Below, piece after piece: positions 43,416 through 51,196 of a stretch of DNA of 64,000 nucleotides. The notes beneath the pieces are model-generated. The model worked only from the letters and a program-made list of their open reading frames with translations, searched no databases and was not told the origin of the DNA. Position 1 is the stretch's first letter; each line of letters starts with the position of its first letter. Source of the stretch: NCEH01 sp002257205. GTDB taxonomy: Bacteria > Pseudomonadota > Alphaproteobacteria > Rhizobiales > Xanthobacteraceae. The stretch lies in the NCBI RefSeq assembly GCF_043195105.1, contig NZ_JBAFWO010000012.1; one strand, written 5' to 3'. The position numbers and the translations under genes were made by a program.

Positions 43416-44126
43416 ATGCGCGCGCCGATAGTGCTTTCCTTGCTGCTGGCGAGCCTGCTCGCCGGCCCGGCGCGCGCGCAGGACAATGCGGTCTCCGCGC
43501 CCGGCTGGCAGCCCACGCCCTGGGCCGACAGCGTGTTCCTGGAAAGCCAATTGTTCTTCAACCTCAACACGCCGGACGGACGTGGGGTGAGCGAGCAGCA
43601 ATGGGTGCAGTTCGTCGCCGAAGTGGTCGCGCCGCGCTTTCCCGGCGGGCTGACGGTGCTGGAGGCACAGGGCCTCGCCGCCGCGCCCGTGCCCGCGCCC
43701 GTGCCCGCGCCATCGCCCGCGCCGGCAGCGACACCGGCCGCCTCGGGCGGAGCCTCGACCTCGGCCGCCCCGGCTTCCGCGTCCACGTCCCGCGCGTCCA
43801 CGTCCCCCGCCTCGCCCGCACCCCAGACGGGCAAGGGCACGCCGGCCGGCAATGGCACGTCCGCAAGCAATGGCGCATCCACGAGCAATGGCCCGGCCGC
43901 CGGCACGGCTTCGACCGCTTCGGCCGCGCCGGATCCGGCGCCCGGCGCCCTGTCCGCCGCCGCCGCGCTGGCGCTCTCGCGGCCCGGCACGCGCCTGCTG
44001 CTGATCGTCCATCCCAACACGCCCGATGCCAGCGCAAAGCTCGGCGAGATCAAGGCCGCCTATATCCAGCGGTTCGGGCAGCGGCGCGTGTTCCACGTGG
44101 ATTTCCCGGTGCGGGTCAATCCATAG
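43416..44126 (+). CDS. Secreted DUF3574 protein split by a 100-residue low-complexity insert
   Basis: A 236-residue secreted protein. The ATG at 43416 is preferred over the GTG at 43410 because GGGGGAG (43404-43410) is then correctly spaced. After the signal peptide (residues 1-22) comes the first half of DUF3574 (DSVFLESQLFFNLNTPDGRG, QQWVQFVAEVVAPRFPGGLT). Residues about 88-187 are Ala/Pro/Ser/Thr/Gly low complexity, and the second half of the domain resumes with RLLLIVHPNTPDASAKLGEI and RFGQRRVFHVDF. Ordinary DUF3574 proteins have only a few residues at this position. The stop codon TAG lies at the first bases of the 134-bp hairpin element. Function unknown. Confidence 0.8.
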   Translation: MRAPIVLSLLLASLLAGPARAQDNAVSAPGWQPTPWADSVFLESQLFFNLNTPDGRGVSEQQWVQFVAEVVAPRFPGGLTVLEAQGLAAAPVPAPVPAPSPAPAATPAASGGASTSAAPASASTSRASTSPASPAPQTGKGTPAGNGTSASNGASTSNGPAAGTASTASAAPDPAPGALSAAAALALSRPGTRLLLIVHPNTPDASAKLGEIKAAYIQRFGQRRVFHVDFPVRVNP

Positions 44127-44257
44127 AGCCGGATCTGCCCATCTTGAATCGCCCAAGGCGATTCAAGATGGGCAGTGAATCCGCCTCTATTCAATAAGTT
44201 AGAGGGCGATTCACTGCCCATATGGAACCACCGAGTGGTTCCATATGGGCAGATCGC
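44124..44257 (+). repeat. 134-bp three-hairpin element, copy 1
   Basis: Hairpin A: TGCCCATCTTGAATCGCC (44136-44153), loop CAA, perfect 18-bp complement to 44174. Core hairpin: GTGAATC (44175-44181) pairs with GATTCAC (44208-44214) and CCTCTA with TAGAGG around a 10-base loop. Hairpin B: TGCCCATATGGAACCAC (44215-44231), loop CGA, perfect 17-bp complement to 44251. The ends GGATC/GATC extend the dyad. The second copy, at 62125-62258, is inverted. The 40-bp core is identical in both, and the outer stems differ only by compensated pairs apart from one base. Confidence 0.9.
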
Positions 44258-44346
44258 GCTCGAGTTCGCGCTTGAAACACCCTTGAGGCGCGCGGCGGCG
44301 CACCCTACGTGAGAGGCGACGTTCCTTTTCCCCAGCGAGGCCCTTC

Positions 44347-45030
44347 ATGTTCGCCGCCGCCTTCACCGCATTCGGGCAGGTGTTCTCGCCGCTCCTGCGC
44401 GGCGTTCTGTTCAGGTCGGTGCTGTTGGCGCTGGGGGTGCTGGCGGTGATGGGCATCGCTTTGTTCGCGGCGGTGGAATATCTCGCCCAGCTGCCCTATC
44501 CCTGGCTCGACACCACGCTCGCGATCATCACCGGCCTCGGCCTCGTGTTCGGCATCGTCTATCTCGTGCCGGCCGCGTCCTCGCTGGTCGCCGGCCTGTT
44601 CGTGGACGAGGTGGCGGAGAAGGTGGAGCGGGCGAGCTATCCCGACGATCCCCTGGGCACGCCCCAGCCGCTCGCGACCTCGCTTTATTATTCGGCGCGC
44701 TTCTTCGTGCTGGTGCTGGCGGTGAACATGCTGGCGCTGCTGCTGCTGCTGGTGCCGGGGGTCAATCTCATCGCCTTCTTCCTGGCCAATGCCTATCTGC
44801 TCAGCCGGGAATATTTCGAGATGGCGGCCATGCGCTTTTCCTCGCCCGCCCAGGCCCGCGCGCTGCGGCAGGCGAACGCCACCAGCATCTTCATCGCCGG
44901 CCTGCTGATGACGCCGCTGCTGATGGTGCCGATCCTCAACCTGATCATGCCGGTGTTCGGCACCGCCTTCATGGTGCACCTCCACAAGCGGCTGAAGATG
45001 GTGCCGACGCATAAGCTGATCGAGGCCTGA
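44347..45030 (+). CDS. EI24-domain (CysZ-like) membrane protein
   Basis: A 227-residue inner-membrane protein of the EI24/CysZ family with about four to six hydrophobic segments (VLLALGVLAVMGIALFAAVE, FVLVLAVNMLALLLLLVPGV, ATSIFIAGLLMTPLLMVPIL). The family block NAYLLSREYFEMAAMRFSSP is characteristic. CysZ mediates sulfate uptake in enterobacteria; alphaproteobacterial members are mostly uncharacterised. It is a single gene between the hairpin element and nth, and convergent with nth (4 bp between the stops). Confidence 0.88.
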   Translation: MFAAAFTAFGQVFSPLLRGVLFRSVLLALGVLAVMGIALFAAVEYLAQLPYPWLDTTLAIITGLGLVFGIVYLVPAASSLVAGLFVDEVAEKVERASYPDDPLGTPQPLATSLYYSARFFVLVLAVNMLALLLLLVPGVNLIAFFLANAYLLSREYFEMAAMRFSSPAQARALRQANATSIFIAGLLMTPLLMVPILNLIMPVFGTAFMVHLHKRLKMVPTHKLIEA

Positions 45031-45034
45031 GGCG

Positions 45035-45961
45035 CTAGATCGGCTTGTCCGGCCAGCGGCACAGATCATTGATCGGGCAGATCGGGCAATCGGGCAGGCG
45101 CGCCTTGCAGATGTAGCGTCCGTGCAGGATCAGCCAATGGTGGGCGTGGCGCTTGAAGCGGTCGGGAATGCGCGCCTCCAGGCCCAATTCCACTTCCAGC
45201 GGATTGGCGCCGGGGGCAAGGCCGGTGCGGTTGGCGACGCGGAACAAATGCGTGTCCACCGCGATGGTCGGCACGCCGAAGGCGATGTTCAGCACCACGT
45301 TCGCGGTCTTGCGGCCGACGCCGGGCAAGGCTTCGAGCGCCGCGCGATCCACCGGCACCGCCCCGCCATGGCGCTCCAGCAGGAGGCGGGAGAGCTCGGC
45401 CACATTCTTCGCCTTGCCACGGAACAGGCCGAGGGTGCGGATGAAGCCGGCGATGCGCTCTTCCCCGAGGGCCACCATGGCGGCGGGCGTCGGGGCGGCG
45501 GCGAACAGGCCCTTGGTGGCCTTGTTCACGCCGACGTCGGTCGCCTGGGCGGAGAGCACCACCGCCACCAGCAAGGTGAAGGGATCGACATAATCCAATT
45601 CGCCCTTGGGCTCGGGATCGCGCAATTCGAACCGGGTGAAGGCTTCGACGATCTCGGCATCGCTCCAGGGCGCAACCGAGCGGCCGTGCGCGGCGGCGGC
45701 AGCATTGGCCACCGCGCGACGGCGTACGGGAACGACGCCCGCCGCCGCCTCGCCCTTCAAGCGTCCGGCGGGGGGCGCGGGAAGAACGGGCTTGGCGCCG
45801 GCCTTCGCGGTCCTCGTGGGCGTCACGGTCGTCTTGGGCGTCGCTGGCTTGGCAGGCATCGCTGGCTTCGCGGCCTTGGCGAGGGGGGTGGCCTTCGCGG
45901 CGCCGGCGGGCGTCGCGGCAAGTTGAGAGCCGGCTGGGGGAGTTGTGGTTTTTCGCGCCAT
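45035..45961 (-). CDS. nth: Endonuclease III with a long basic N-terminal extension
   Basis: A 308-residue bifunctional DNA glycosylase/AP lyase for oxidised pyrimidines. The core (residues about 96-308) has the helix-hairpin-helix LEALPGVGRKTANVVLN with the catalytic Lys, the catalytic Asp in AVDTHLFRVANR, and the 4Fe-4S ligands C-x6-C-x2-C-x5-C near the end (CKARLPDCPICPINDLC). E. coli Nth is about 211 residues. The extra 95 N-terminal residues here are Ala/Lys/Pro repeats resembling histone-H1-like tails (AKAAKPAMPAKPATPKTTVT) and may help DNA binding. It is divergent from the DUF2244 gene with only 21 bp between the starts. Confidence 0.94.
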   Translation of the reverse strand: MARKTTTPPAGSQLAATPAGAAKATPLAKAAKPAMPAKPATPKTTVTPTRTAKAGAKPVLPAPPAGRLKGEAAAGVVPVRRRAVANAAAAAHGRSVAPWSDAEIVEAFTRFELRDPEPKGELDYVDPFTLLVAVVLSAQATDVGVNKATKGLFAAAPTPAAMVALGEERIAGFIRTLGLFRGKAKNVAELSRLLLERHGGAVPVDRAALEALPGVGRKTANVVLNIAFGVPTIAVDTHLFRVANRTGLAPGANPLEVELGLEARIPDRFKRHAHHWLILHGRYICKARLPDCPICPINDLCRWPDKPI

Positions 45962-45982
45962 TTTGTCCCTATAATCCCAGCC

Positions 45983-46534
45983 ATGACGAAGGCCAATGAC
46001 CCGCCTTTTAGTGATCTGCCTTTTAATGACCTGCCTTTTCCCGAGGACGGGGAACCGACGGTGTTCGCTGCCACCATGGCGCCGCACCGCTCGCTGTCGC
46101 AGCGCGGCTTTCTGCTGCTGATGCTGGGCGTTGGCGCCATCAGCTTCGCGTGCGGCAGCATGTTCCTGGCCATGGGCGCCTGGCCGGTGTTCGGCTTTTT
46201 CGGTCTCGACGTGGCGCTGATCTATTTCGCCTTCCGCGCCAATTTCCGCTCGGCGGCGGCGCGCGAATATATTCGTGTGACACCGAGCCTGATCCAGGTG
46301 CGCCACGTGCCGGCACGGGGCAAGGCCCGCGATTTCCAGATGAATCCGTTTTTCACCCGGCTCTGGCGGCGCGAGGTGGAGGAGTTCGGCACCATCGACA
46401 TGGCGCTGGTCTCGCGTGGGCACCACACGCCCGTGGGCATCCATCTCGGCCCGGTGCAGAAGGGAGAGCTGGCTGATGATCTCAATGCCGCCTTGCTGGA
46501 AGTGAAGCGCGGCGTGACCCGCACGGTGTTCTGA
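45983..46534 (+). CDS. DUF2244 membrane protein
   Basis: A 183-residue protein. The N-terminal lead contains a small repeat (PPFSDLPFNDLPFPED), then MAPHRSLSQRGFLLLMLGVG with two closely spaced membrane segments (residues about 44-90), and a cytoplasmic beta-rich tail (REYIRVTPSLIQVRHVPARG, HHTPVGIHLGPVQKGELADD). This matches DUF2244, whose members sit beside nth in many alphaproteobacteria; function unknown. The starts of nth and this gene are 21 bp apart, and TATAAT (45970-45975) lies just before the ATG. The promoter therefore overlaps the nth 5' end, or the mRNA is nearly leaderless. Confidence 0.85.
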   Translation: MTKANDPPFSDLPFNDLPFPEDGEPTVFAATMAPHRSLSQRGFLLLMLGVGAISFACGSMFLAMGAWPVFGFFGLDVALIYFAFRANFRSAAAREYIRVTPSLIQVRHVPARGKARDFQMNPFFTRLWRREVEEFGTIDMALVSRGHHTPVGIHLGPVQKGELADDLNAALLEVKRGVTRTVF

Positions 46535-46611
46535 CCGGCGGGGAAATCGGGTGGGCGGCCGTGGCGAAAGCTGGTGAGATGGCGCAACGATCCCTAAAAG
46601 GAGCTACGCCC

Positions 46612-47532
46612 GTGCTGCTGCACGATTCCCCGACCCTGATGCTGCCCCCGGTGGCTGGCTTTGCTCCCTTGACCCCCGCCACCGAGCTGGACATCGCCGC
46701 CGCCGATTATGACGTGGTGCGCCGCGCGGTCGCCTATGTCACCACCCACATGCGCCAGCAGCCGGAGGTGGAGGAGATCGCCCGCGCCGCCGGCGTCACC
46801 AGCCGCGCGCTTACCGATGTGTTCCGCCGCTGGTGCGGCCTCACCCCCAAGGCGTTTCTGCAGGCCGTGACCCTCGATCGCGCCCGGCAGGTACTGGCGG
46901 AGAGCGGCAATGTGCTCGACGCGGCGCTGGAGCTGGGTCTTTCCGGTCCGGGCCGGCTGCATGATCTGTTCGTGGTGCACGAGGCCATGTCGCCGGGCGA
47001 ATGGAAGACCGGCGGGGCCGGGCTCGTGATCCGCTACGGCTTTCATCCCTCCCCGTTCGGCCTCGCGCTCGCCATGGCGACGCCGCGCGGCCTGTGCGGG
47101 CTCGCCTTCGCCGATGCGGGCGAGGAGCGCTCGGCCTTCGCCGACATGGCGGCCCGCTGGCCCAATGCCCGCTTCGTGGAGGAGCCTGCGGCGACCGCGC
47201 CTTTGGTGCGCTGCATATTCGACCCCGCCGCCTGCCGCGAGGACCAGCCGCTGCGCATCGTCTTCATCGGCACGGATTTCGAGGTGCGGGTGTGGGAAAC
47301 CCTGCTGCGCATTCCCATGGGCCGGGCCACCACCTATTCCACCATCGCCGACCGCGTGGGCAGCCCCAAGGCGGCGCGGGCGGTGGGCGCGGCGGTGGGC
47401 AAGAATCCCATCAGCTTCGTGGTGCCGTGCCATCGTGTGCTGGGCAAGAATGGCGATCTCACCGGCTATCATTGGGGCCTGACGCGCAAGCGCGCCATAT
47501 TGGGCTGGGAAGCGGGCAGGGTGGTGGGGTAG
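46612..47532 (+). CDS. Ada-like AraC/methylated-DNA-protein-cysteine methyltransferase
   Basis: A 306-residue bifunctional protein. The GTG at 46612 is chosen because AAAAGGAG (46596-46603) lies eight bases upstream; the open frame begins earlier. Residues about 25-115 are an AraC-type helix-turn-helix (VEEIARAAGVTSRALTDVFR). The C-terminal half is the O6-alkylguanine transferase with LLRIPMGRATTYSTIADRVG and the active-site PCHRV in ISFVVPCHRVLGKNGDLTGY. The Cys-rich N-terminal phosphotriester domain of Ada is missing, so it repairs alkylguanine but cannot be switched on by the classical Ada mechanism. Confidence 0.9.
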   Translation: MLLHDSPTLMLPPVAGFAPLTPATELDIAAADYDVVRRAVAYVTTHMRQQPEVEEIARAAGVTSRALTDVFRRWCGLTPKAFLQAVTLDRARQVLAESGNVLDAALELGLSGPGRLHDLFVVHEAMSPGEWKTGGAGLVIRYGFHPSPFGLALAMATPRGLCGLAFADAGEERSAFADMAARWPNARFVEEPAATAPLVRCIFDPAACREDQPLRIVFIGTDFEVRVWETLLRIPMGRATTYSTIADRVGSPKAARAVGAAVGKNPISFVVPCHRVLGKNGDLTGYHWGLTRKRAILGWEAGRVVG

Positions 47533-47582
47533 GGGGACTTACGCTGCGGTCTCTGACCCTTCCCGTTCTCCCTCCCGCTCCC

Positions 47583-47935
47583 GCATTCCCCCTCCCTAAC
47601 CCTCCCCCGCAAGCGGGAGAGGGAACAGGCTGGTCGAGATTGGGAATCTGAGTTTTCGAAGCCGAGCCATCAGCTCCCTCTCCCGCTTGCGGGGGAGGGC
47701 TGGGGAGGGGGAAGGGTGAAGGGGTAGCGCGAGGGCGATCCGGTCCGCGCTCCGGCTTTTCCGGCCGCTGCGAGTGCCCCCTCTCTACCGAGTACCCCCT
47801 CCCTAACCCTCCCCCGCAAGCGGGAGAGGGAACGGGGGCGTCGAGGTGGGAATCTGCTTGTCGAAACCGGAGCCAAAAGCTTCCTTCCCCGTGTCATAAG
47901 CTCCCTCTCCGCTTGGGGGGGACACTGGGGGAAGG
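47583..47935. repeat. Cluster of palindromic intergenic repeats
   Basis: The gap between the Ada-like gene and the downstream convergent gene contains CCCTCCCCCGCAAGCGGGAG-type units at about 47590-47627 and 47795-47832 on one strand. Inverse units (CTCCCTCTCCCGCTTGCGGG) lie at about 47671-47710 and, degraded, near 47900. Direct and inverted copies alternate, as in BIMEs. The family differs in sequence from the repeat at 33.2-33.5 kb. No gene is visible between 47533 and 47975. Confidence 0.75.
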
Positions 47936-47975
47936 GGAACGCCGCGGGGAGGAGAGGAGAACGCTGGGCGCGACC

Positions 47976-49139
47976 TCAGTCCTTCGCGAGCGCGAAGCGC
48001 AGCAGGATGGTGCGCTGGATCGGGCTGAAATTATCGTCGGAAATGAGCGTCAGCAACGTCTCGCCCGCCGCGTTCACGGTCACGGCGAGGCCCTCCATAT
48101 TGTCGATCTCATAGCCCATGTCGGCGGTGAACAGAATGTCGCCCTTCAGCACCGCGCCGGGCGCCACATCCTTCAGCTGGAACCGGCGGATCTGCATGGA
48201 AACGCCGGTGCTCACGGCATAATGGCGCTCCAGCAGGAACAATTCGCCATCCGGCCCGAGCGCGACGTCGGTGGCGCTGAACACGCCACTCTTGGGAATG
48301 GTGAAGGTGCCGGGCTTCGGCCCGCCGATGATGAAGCCCGGCAGGTCGGCCCCATTGGTGGCGCCCACTTCGCCGATGCCCAGCAGCGCGCCGGCGAGCG
48401 GGCCGGAGGGCACATAGACCAGGCTTTCCAGCCCCAGATTGTCGCGCAGCGCCTTCACGCCCGGCGGCACCGGGATCGGCTTGCCCTTCTGCTCCAGCGG
48501 ATCGGCGCCAGGGTAGGACCAGATTTCGTTCACATCCTCCAGGCCGACGAACACGTCCTTGGGCCCGAAGGCGAGGGATTCCGCGTCCCCTCGGTTGTTA
48601 TCCGCGAGCGGCGCGCCCGTCTGGTCGAGAATCGCGGCGGCGGTCACATCCGCGAGACCGATGGGCCGGTCGCCCTCGGTGACGAGCCGGCCGCGCAGGA
48701 ACAGGCCGGCATCGGTGACGGCGAGGAAATGCGCGCCGTCGGCATCGAGATGAAAGGCCGATAGGCCGCCGAAGCCGGGAAAGGGCGAGGTGAGCCGCAG
48801 CCCGCCGCGATAGAGCAGGGCGCCGAAGCGGGTGTCGTCCTTACGCGGATGGAAGGTGGGGAGCGGCGTCGCCTGCACCTCGATCGCCACCGGCTCCACC
48901 GGCAGGCTGGGCGGCTCGGACAGCGCGTGGCCCGCAAGCCCCGTCGCGATGAGGGCGGCGAGAGCGAGGCCCGCCAGCCAGCGCGCGCGGGGGCTGCCCT
49001 TGGGCGCGCGAACGTCGCGAGCGTCCTCGCGAGCGCCGGCATCGCGGGCGCCAATATCGCGAAGGCTTTCGCGCGCGTCCCCGCCGCGCGCCGCGGTGTC
49101 GCGCGCCATCGCCGTGTTTCCCGTCCGGTCCGGACCCAT
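47976..49139 (-). CDS. Secreted esterase-like/phytase-type beta-propeller protein
   Basis: A 387-residue exported protein. Residues 1-50 are a hydrophilic, degenerate lead (DAGAREDARDVRAPKGSPRA) before the membrane/signal segment ARWLAGLALAALIATGLAGH. The rest matches the 'esterase-like activity of phytase' family (LTSPFPGFGGLSAFHLDADG, NNRGDAESLAFGPKDVFVGL, GLESLVYVPSGPLAGALLGI, ending DDNFSPIQRTILLRFAL). The true start may be the Met at residue 11 or later. Its ATG overlaps the cobT stop by one base (TGATG), so it is translated from the cobT message. Substrate unknown. Confidence 0.8.
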   Translation of the reverse strand: MGPDRTGNTAMARDTAARGGDARESLRDIGARDAGAREDARDVRAPKGSPRARWLAGLALAALIATGLAGHALSEPPSLPVEPVAIEVQATPLPTFHPRKDDTRFGALLYRGGLRLTSPFPGFGGLSAFHLDADGAHFLAVTDAGLFLRGRLVTEGDRPIGLADVTAAAILDQTGAPLADNNRGDAESLAFGPKDVFVGLEDVNEIWSYPGADPLEQKGKPIPVPPGVKALRDNLGLESLVYVPSGPLAGALLGIGEVGATNGADLPGFIIGGPKPGTFTIPKSGVFSATDVALGPDGELFLLERHYAVSTGVSMQIRRFQLKDVAPGAVLKGDILFTADMGYEIDNMEGLAVTVNAAGETLLTLISDDNFSPIQRTILLRFALAKD

Positions 49140-51037
49140 CAGTGCAGCCGCTTGCGTCCGCTGGTCTTGGCGGGGGCGGGCGGGGTTTCGGAGAACAATT
49201 CCGCCAGCTTCTCGGTCATCACGCCGCCCAGTTCCTCGGCGTCCACGATGGTCACGGCGCGTTTGTAATAGCGCGTCACGTCATGGCCGATGCCGATGGC
49301 GATCAGCTCCACCGGCGAGCGGTTCTCCACCTGCCAGATGATGTGGCGCAGGTGGCGTTCGAGATAATTGCCGGCATTCACGGAGAGGGTGGAATCGTCC
49401 ACCGGCGCGCCGTCGGAGATCATCATCAGGATCTTGCGCGCCTCGGGCCGGCCGAGCAGGCGCTGGTGCGCCCAGTCGAGCGCCTCGCCGTCGATATTCT
49501 CCTTCAGCAGCCCCTCGCGCATCATCAGCCCGAGATTGCGCCGCGCCCGCCGCCAGGGCGCATCGGCGGATTTATAGACGATGTGCCTGAGATCGTTGAG
49601 ACGGCCGGGATTGGCCGGCTTGCCGCCGGCGAGCCACGCCTCGCGCGATTGCCCGCCCTTCCAGGCGCGGGTGGTGAAGCCGAGCACCTCCACCTTCACG
49701 CCGCAGCGCTCCAGCGTGCGGGCGAGAATATCCGCGCAGGTGGCGGCCACCGTGATGGGCCGCCCGCGCATGGAGCCGGAATTATCGATCAGCAGCGTCA
49801 CCACCGTGTCGCGGAACTCGGTGTCGCGCTCGCGCTTGAACGAGAGCGCGGCGCCGGGATCGGTGACCACGCGGGACAGGCGCGCGGGATCGAGGATGCC
49901 TTCCTCCAGATCGAATTCCCAGGCGCGGTTCTGCTGCGCCAGCAGGCGGCGCTGCAGACGGTTCGCGAGGCGCGAGACGACGCCCTGGAGATTGCTCAAT
50001 TGCTTGTCGAGATAGGAGCGCAGGCGCGTCAGCTCCTCGGTGTCGCACAGCTCCTCGGCGTGCACCTCCTCGTCGAACTTGGTGGTGAAGGCGTGATATT
50101 CCGGGCCCTTGGTGTCGGCCGCCTGGGGCGTGCGGGGCTGCCAGGGCTCGGCGGCCTCCTCGCTGTCGCCCATGTCGCCATCGTCGGGGCTCTCGGCGGG
50201 CGGGCCGGCCTCGCTCTCCACCGCGCTGTCGGGCAATTCCTCCTGCGCGAGCTCGGCTTCCACCTCGGTGGCGCCCTGCTGGCTGTCGTCCTCGCTGGCA
50301 TCGCCCTCCTCGCCGCCCTGTTCCTCGCGGCCGGCGGGATTGTCGTCCTCTTCGCTGTCCTTGTCGCTCTCCAGCCCGCTTTCCTCGCCCATTTCGAGCG
50401 AGGAGAGCAGTTCGCGCGTGATCTCGCCGAACTTCTTCTGGTCCTCGATGCTCTCGGCGAAGCGGGCGAGGTCGCCCTCCGCCCGGCTCTCGATATAGTC
50501 GCGCCACAGATCGACGATCTTGCGGGCGGCGGGGGGCGGGGCCTGCCCGGTGAGGCGCTCGCGCACCATCAAGGCGACCGCTTCCTCGATCGGCGCGTCG
50601 GCGCGCTCGGTGATGTCGGCATAGGGACCGCGATGGTAGCGGTCGTTCAGCATGGCGCTGATATTGCGCTGGACGCCGGTCATGCGATTGCCGCCCAGCG
50701 CCTCCACGCGCGCCTGCTCCACCGCCTCGAACACGGCGCGGGCGGTATCGCCGGTGGGCAGCATCTTTCGATGCACGCTCTGGTCGTGGCAGGCGAGGCG
50801 CAAAGCGAGGGAATCCGCATGGCCGCGCACCACGGCGGCGTCCTGGGTGGAGAAGCGGCGCGGCGGTTCGGGCAGGCGCACGCGGTCGGGGCTCAGGGAG
50901 GGGCGCTCATTGGCGAAGGTGACGTCGAATTCGCCCACCCCGGCGATCGCCTTGAAGCAGCCGGTAATGGCGCGCTTGAAGGGTTCGGCGGGCGCTTCCT
51001 TGGGGGCGGTCTTCACAGTCTTGTTGGAGGGAGGCAT
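49139..51037 (-). CDS. cobT: Cobaltochelatase subunit CobT
   Basis: A 632-residue component of the aerobic cobalamin-pathway cobaltochelatase. The N-terminal half is helical and followed by a highly acidic segment (EEQGGEEGDASEDDSQQGAT). The C-terminal half is a von Willebrand A domain with the MIDAS motif DNSGSMRGRPITVAAT and the metal-site Asp region LMMISDGAPVDDSTLSV. CobT forms a ring with the AAA+ subunit CobS, and together they drive insertion of Co(II) into hydrogenobyrinate diamide by CobN, which is not in this window. It lies 159 bp downstream of cobS. Confidence 0.95.
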   Translation of the reverse strand: MPPSNKTVKTAPKEAPAEPFKRAITGCFKAIAGVGEFDVTFANERPSLSPDRVRLPEPPRRFSTQDAAVVRGHADSLALRLACHDQSVHRKMLPTGDTARAVFEAVEQARVEALGGNRMTGVQRNISAMLNDRYHRGPYADITERADAPIEEAVALMVRERLTGQAPPPAARKIVDLWRDYIESRAEGDLARFAESIEDQKKFGEITRELLSSLEMGEESGLESDKDSEEDDNPAGREEQGGEEGDASEDDSQQGATEVEAELAQEELPDSAVESEAGPPAESPDDGDMGDSEEAAEPWQPRTPQAADTKGPEYHAFTTKFDEEVHAEELCDTEELTRLRSYLDKQLSNLQGVVSRLANRLQRRLLAQQNRAWEFDLEEGILDPARLSRVVTDPGAALSFKRERDTEFRDTVVTLLIDNSGSMRGRPITVAATCADILARTLERCGVKVEVLGFTTRAWKGGQSREAWLAGGKPANPGRLNDLRHIVYKSADAPWRRARRNLGLMMREGLLKENIDGEALDWAHQRLLGRPEARKILMMISDGAPVDDSTLSVNAGNYLERHLRHIIWQVENRSPVELIAIGIGHDVTRYYKRAVTIVDAEELGGVMTEKLAELFSETPPAPAKTSGRKRLH

Positions 51038-51196
51038 CGCCGCTGGCCCTGTGTTTGGCGCGCTGCGCGCCGGTCACGACATGGTGCCGCCACCGGGGCG
51101 GCGGGGAGGGGGCGGCCCACGCGGGTCCTCTCCCTCCATCATCCTCCGAGAGGAGGAGGAGCGGCACGCGTCCGGGGGACGCGCCGCCGCGGCGCC

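Noticed and set aside
45970..45975. Leaderless transcript of the DUF2244 gene from TATAAT
   Set aside because: A good -35 box at 16-18 bp spacing is not visible, so the -10-like hexamer may be chance.
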